8,035 bases of DNA from Patescibacteria group bacterium UBA1441 (GTDB lineage Bacteria > Patescibacteriota > Minisyncoccia > Minisyncoccales > UBA1441): NCBI GenBank assembly GCA_002329255.1, contig DCTL01000008.1, forward strand, positions 7,805 through 15,839, written 5' to 3'. The translations under genes and the position numbers were made by a program. The notes beneath the pieces are model-generated. The model did not search any database. It saw only the letters and a list, made by a program, of their open reading frames with translations, and was not told the origin of the DNA. The first letter of the stretch is position 1, and the number at the start of each line of letters is the position of its first letter. Shown piece after piece: positions 6,589-8,035 of this stretch.

Positions 6589-6613
6589 TGCTAACTAGAC
6601 AAAAGTCAATGAT
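6584..6613. promoter_or_regulatory. Inverted repeat in the divergent intergenic region (possible operator)
   Basis: ATCATTG (6584-6590) and CAATGAT (6607-6613) are exact inverted copies separated by 16 bp. They span the start codon of the leftward small gene and the rpmA -35 box, so a dimeric regulator bound here could affect both genes. Seven-base AT-rich arms can arise by chance. Confidence 0.2.
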
Positions 6614-6624
6614 TAAACTATAAT
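6596..6624 (+). promoter_or_regulatory. Strong sigma-70-type promoter of rpmA
   Basis: TAGACA (6596-6601, 5 of 6 to consensus), a 17-bp spacer and a perfect TATAAT (6619-6624). The start would be near 6631, only about 14 nt before the rpmA ATG, which implies a very short leader without a Shine-Dalgarno. A strong promoter is expected for a ribosomal protein gene. Confidence 0.65.
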
Positions 6625-6644
6625 TGGATCGTTATTGTAGAAAT

Positions 6645-6917
6645 ATGTCAAAGAAAACTTCTAAAAAAGCAACCGGTAATACTCGTGACTCACAGTCTCA
6701 AAGGCTAGGAGTGAAGATTTTTGGCGGACAAACAGTCAAAACCGGAATGATCTTAGTCCGGCAACGCGGAACTAAATTCGTACCCGGTCAAAATGTAAAA
6801 ATAGGCCGAGATGATACACTCTACGCAATTAAAGACGGCATCCTAGAGTTTCAAACGCGTCGTAAGACTGGATTCGACGGACGTCAACGCTTAATCAAAG
6901 TTTTGAATGTGCGCTAA
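6645..6917 (+). CDS. rpmA: 50S ribosomal protein L27 (bL27)
   Basis: Small basic protein of 90 aa, near the family's usual 85-95. L27 sits at the peptidyl-transferase centre, where its flexible N-terminus reaches the tRNA ends. Visible signatures are [12 protein letters not shown] (residues 13-24, family GRDS.SKRLGVK), [14 protein letters not shown] (38-51) and [12 protein letters not shown] (54-65, family GkDhTLFA.xDG). The N-terminus is [12 protein letters not shown], with no Firmicutes-type cleavable extension. I chose ATG 6645, not the in-frame TTG at 6624, because the TTG overlaps the last base of the -10 box and lies upstream of the predicted transcript start. The gene stands alone: the usual partner rplU (L21) is not next to it. 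Its 3' end overlaps the 3' end of rplI by 23 bp on the opposite strand. Confidence 0.94.
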   Translation: MSKKTSKKATGNTRDSQSQRLGVKIFGGQTVKTGMILVRQRGTKFVPGQNVKIGRDDTLYAIKDGILEFQTRRKTGFDGRQRLIKVLNVR

Positions 6918-7347
6918 CCTTAATCTTAGTTTTAGCTATTATTTCCGGAGTTAATTTAATCTCAACCTGAAAATCACCCAGTTCCTTAATCGGTTTCTCG
7001 ATTAGAACCTGGTTTTTTTCAACAGAAAAACCTTCTTCTGTCAATAGATGAGCAATCTTAGTTGCATCAATTGATTCAAAAAGTTGACCCCTCTCCCCTA
7101 CTTCAACCTCAAGGTTGAATGTTTTACCGGCCAAGCTCTTAACCCATTGACGAGCTTCGGCTTCTTCTTTTTCTTTAACCTTAGCTCGAATTTCTTGTAA
7201 ATGTTGGAGTTGAGCCAAATTGCCTTTAGTCGCTGGATCGGCTAGACCCTTCGGAAAAAGATAATTTCTGGCATAACCTCCGGAAACCTCTTTAACTTCT
7301 CCTTTCAGACCAATTTTAGCAATATCCTTTTTAAGAATAACTTTCAT
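6895..7347 (-). CDS. rplI: 50S ribosomal protein L9 (bL9)
   Basis: Full-length L9 of 150 aa. The N-terminal domain begins [21 protein letters not shown] and carries the signature [14 protein letters not shown] (residues 23-36). A long charged linker helix follows (about 41-75, rich in K, E, Q and A). The C-terminal domain (about 78-148) includes [14 protein letters not shown] (89-102). L9 binds 23S rRNA near the L1 side of the large subunit and helps reading-frame fidelity. As far as I know, some CPR lineages lack L9, so its presence is useful for placing the genome. It starts 2 bp after the ctpA stop, so it is probably co-transcribed and translationally coupled with that protease. No Shine-Dalgarno is visible. 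The last residues overlap the end of the convergent rpmA. Confidence 0.95.
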   Translation of the reverse strand: MKVILKKDIAKIGLKGEVKEVSGGYARNYLFPKGLADPATKGNLAQLQHLQEIRAKVKEKEEAEARQWVKSLAGKTFNLEVEVGERGQLFESIDATKIAHLLTEEGFSVEKNQVLIEKPIKELGDFQVEIKLTPEIIAKTKIKVSAHSKL

Positions 7348-7349
7348 AA

Positions 7350-8035
7350 TTATTTAATAATATCTTTTAATAATTCAACTGCTTTATCAAGTTGTGTATC
7401 CTCATCAAGCTCTAAATATTTATCCAAATCAAGCTCCACGGTAATATCGGGCTCTAAGCCCACGCCGTCAATTAAATGGCCATCTGGGGTTAACCACTTG
7501 GCAATTGTAATTTTAACCATCGAACCGTCTTGAAGGGGAAAAGTTTGTTGAACCGAACCTTTGCCGAAAGACTTTTCGCCAACGATTCTTAAATTTCGAT
7601 TGTCTCTTAAAGCTCCGGCTAATATTTCAGACCCTGAAGCGCTCCCAGGATTAACCAGAATTAAAGTAGGGTAAGGAGCAAGCTTGGCATTACCGTAAGC
7701 ATAAAACTCTTGGCGCTCCCCTGAAGCAAATTCTTCAATCGCCACCAATTGACCCATCGGTAAAAACCAGCCAGCGACATCGATAGCCACATCAAGATAG
7801 CCACCGGGATTATTGCGTAAATCGACAATTATCCCTTCAGCTGGACTTTTAATAATTGCGGCTGCTACCTTTTGGAAATCAGCACTTAATCCTTGATGAA
7901 AATGATAAATTTGAAGATGAGCGATATTGTCGTCAATCAGTTTCCATTCAACTGCAGGAATCTGAATCTTGTCTCGAATCAGGGTAAAGTCTTTCTCTTC
8001 TAAATCTTCTGGACGCCAAATTGTTAAAATTACTT
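7350..8035 (-). CDS. ctpA: CtpA-family S41 carboxyl-terminal processing protease (partial, N-terminus outside window)
   Basis: The frame runs open from the right edge to TAA at 7350-7352, giving 227 visible C-terminal residues. It begins at the end of a PDZ domain (ILTIWRPED), then the DKIQIPAVEWK linker and the core strand GIIVDLRNNPGGYLDVAI. The catalytic block is LVNPGSASGSEILAGAL followed by GEKSFGKGSVQQTF. The likely triad is Ser (codon 7635-7637), Lys (7560-7562) and Gln (7548-7550). Its Ser-25-Lys-4-Gln spacing equals that of Bacillus CtpB (S309/K334/Q338, from memory), so the enzyme looks active. The KWLTPDGHLIDGVGLEPDI segment is also typical. Such proteases are normally exported and trim or degrade envelope proteins; the signal sequence lies beyond the window. 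A GTG at 7788-7790 is in frame but sits inside the conserved core, so it is not the start. Confidence 0.93.
   Translation of the reverse strand, partial: VILTIWRPEDLEEKDFTLIRDKIQIPAVEWKLIDDNIAHLQIYHFHQGLSADFQKVAAAIIKSPAEGIIVDLRNNPGGYLDVAIDVAGWFLPMGQLVAIEEFASGERQEFYAYGNAKLAPYPTLILVNPGSASGSEILAGALRDNRNLRIVGEKSFGKGSVQQTFPLQDGSMVKITIAKWLTPDGHLIDGVGLEPDITVELDLDKYLELDEDTQLDKAVELLKDIIK

Noticed and set aside
6624..6647. TTG start seven codons upstream of the rpmA ATG
   Set aside because: The TTG overlaps the last base of the perfect TATAAT box and precedes the predicted transcript start. The added residues do not resemble an L27 N-terminus.
7011..7032. GGTTTTT / AAAAACC inverted repeat in rplI as a terminator for rpmA
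   Set aside because: The stem is almost all A-T, lies about 95 bp inside rplI and has no T-run after it on the rpmA strand.

Overview
The window reads as chromosomal DNA of a bacterium using the standard code: TGA ends several genes and no reading frame needs TGA as tryptophan. Several traits suggest a Patescibacteria/CPR-type genome: tight gene packing, very short spacers, few Shine-Dalgarno sequences, a HESD box in MurG instead of HEQN, and a mixed cell-wall/translation gene order. That placement is an inference from gene style and cannot be confirmed without a tree.

Left block (1-5331, + strand): a tightly coupled run of a partial gene (probably glutamate racemase MurI), murD, ftsW, murG and gltX. 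Every junction overlaps (8, 20, 17 and 4 bp). The block makes and uses D-glutamate (MurI to MurD), completes lipid II (MurG) and polymerises it at the septum (FtsW). gltX, the glutamyl-tRNA synthetase, sits where murC, murB or ftsQ would be expected in a classical dcw cluster.

Middle (5332-6419): a 110-bp spacer holds a weak terminator-like hairpin, one or two sigma-70-type promoters and, 5 bp before the next start codon, a 28-bp site with the architecture of a chromosome-dimer resolution site (dif): two inverted 11-bp arms around a 6-bp centre. It matches my recollection of E. coli dif at 20 of 28 positions. The next gene encodes a complete XerC/XerD-type tyrosine recombinase. This pairing of dif and Xer is the most interesting item in the window.

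Right block (6406-8035): a small single-pass membrane protein or micro-lipoprotein (- strand), a divergent promoter region, rpmA (ribosomal protein L27, + strand, with a near-consensus promoter), and on the - strand rplI (L9) preceded by the C-terminal part of a CtpA-family S41 protease. rpmA and rplI converge and overlap by 23 bp. Apart from rpmA, genes left of the dif-like site run rightward and genes right of xer run leftward, as expected near a replication terminus. There is no gene-free stretch longer than 110 bp, and I saw no tRNA, rRNA, CRISPR array or insertion sequence.
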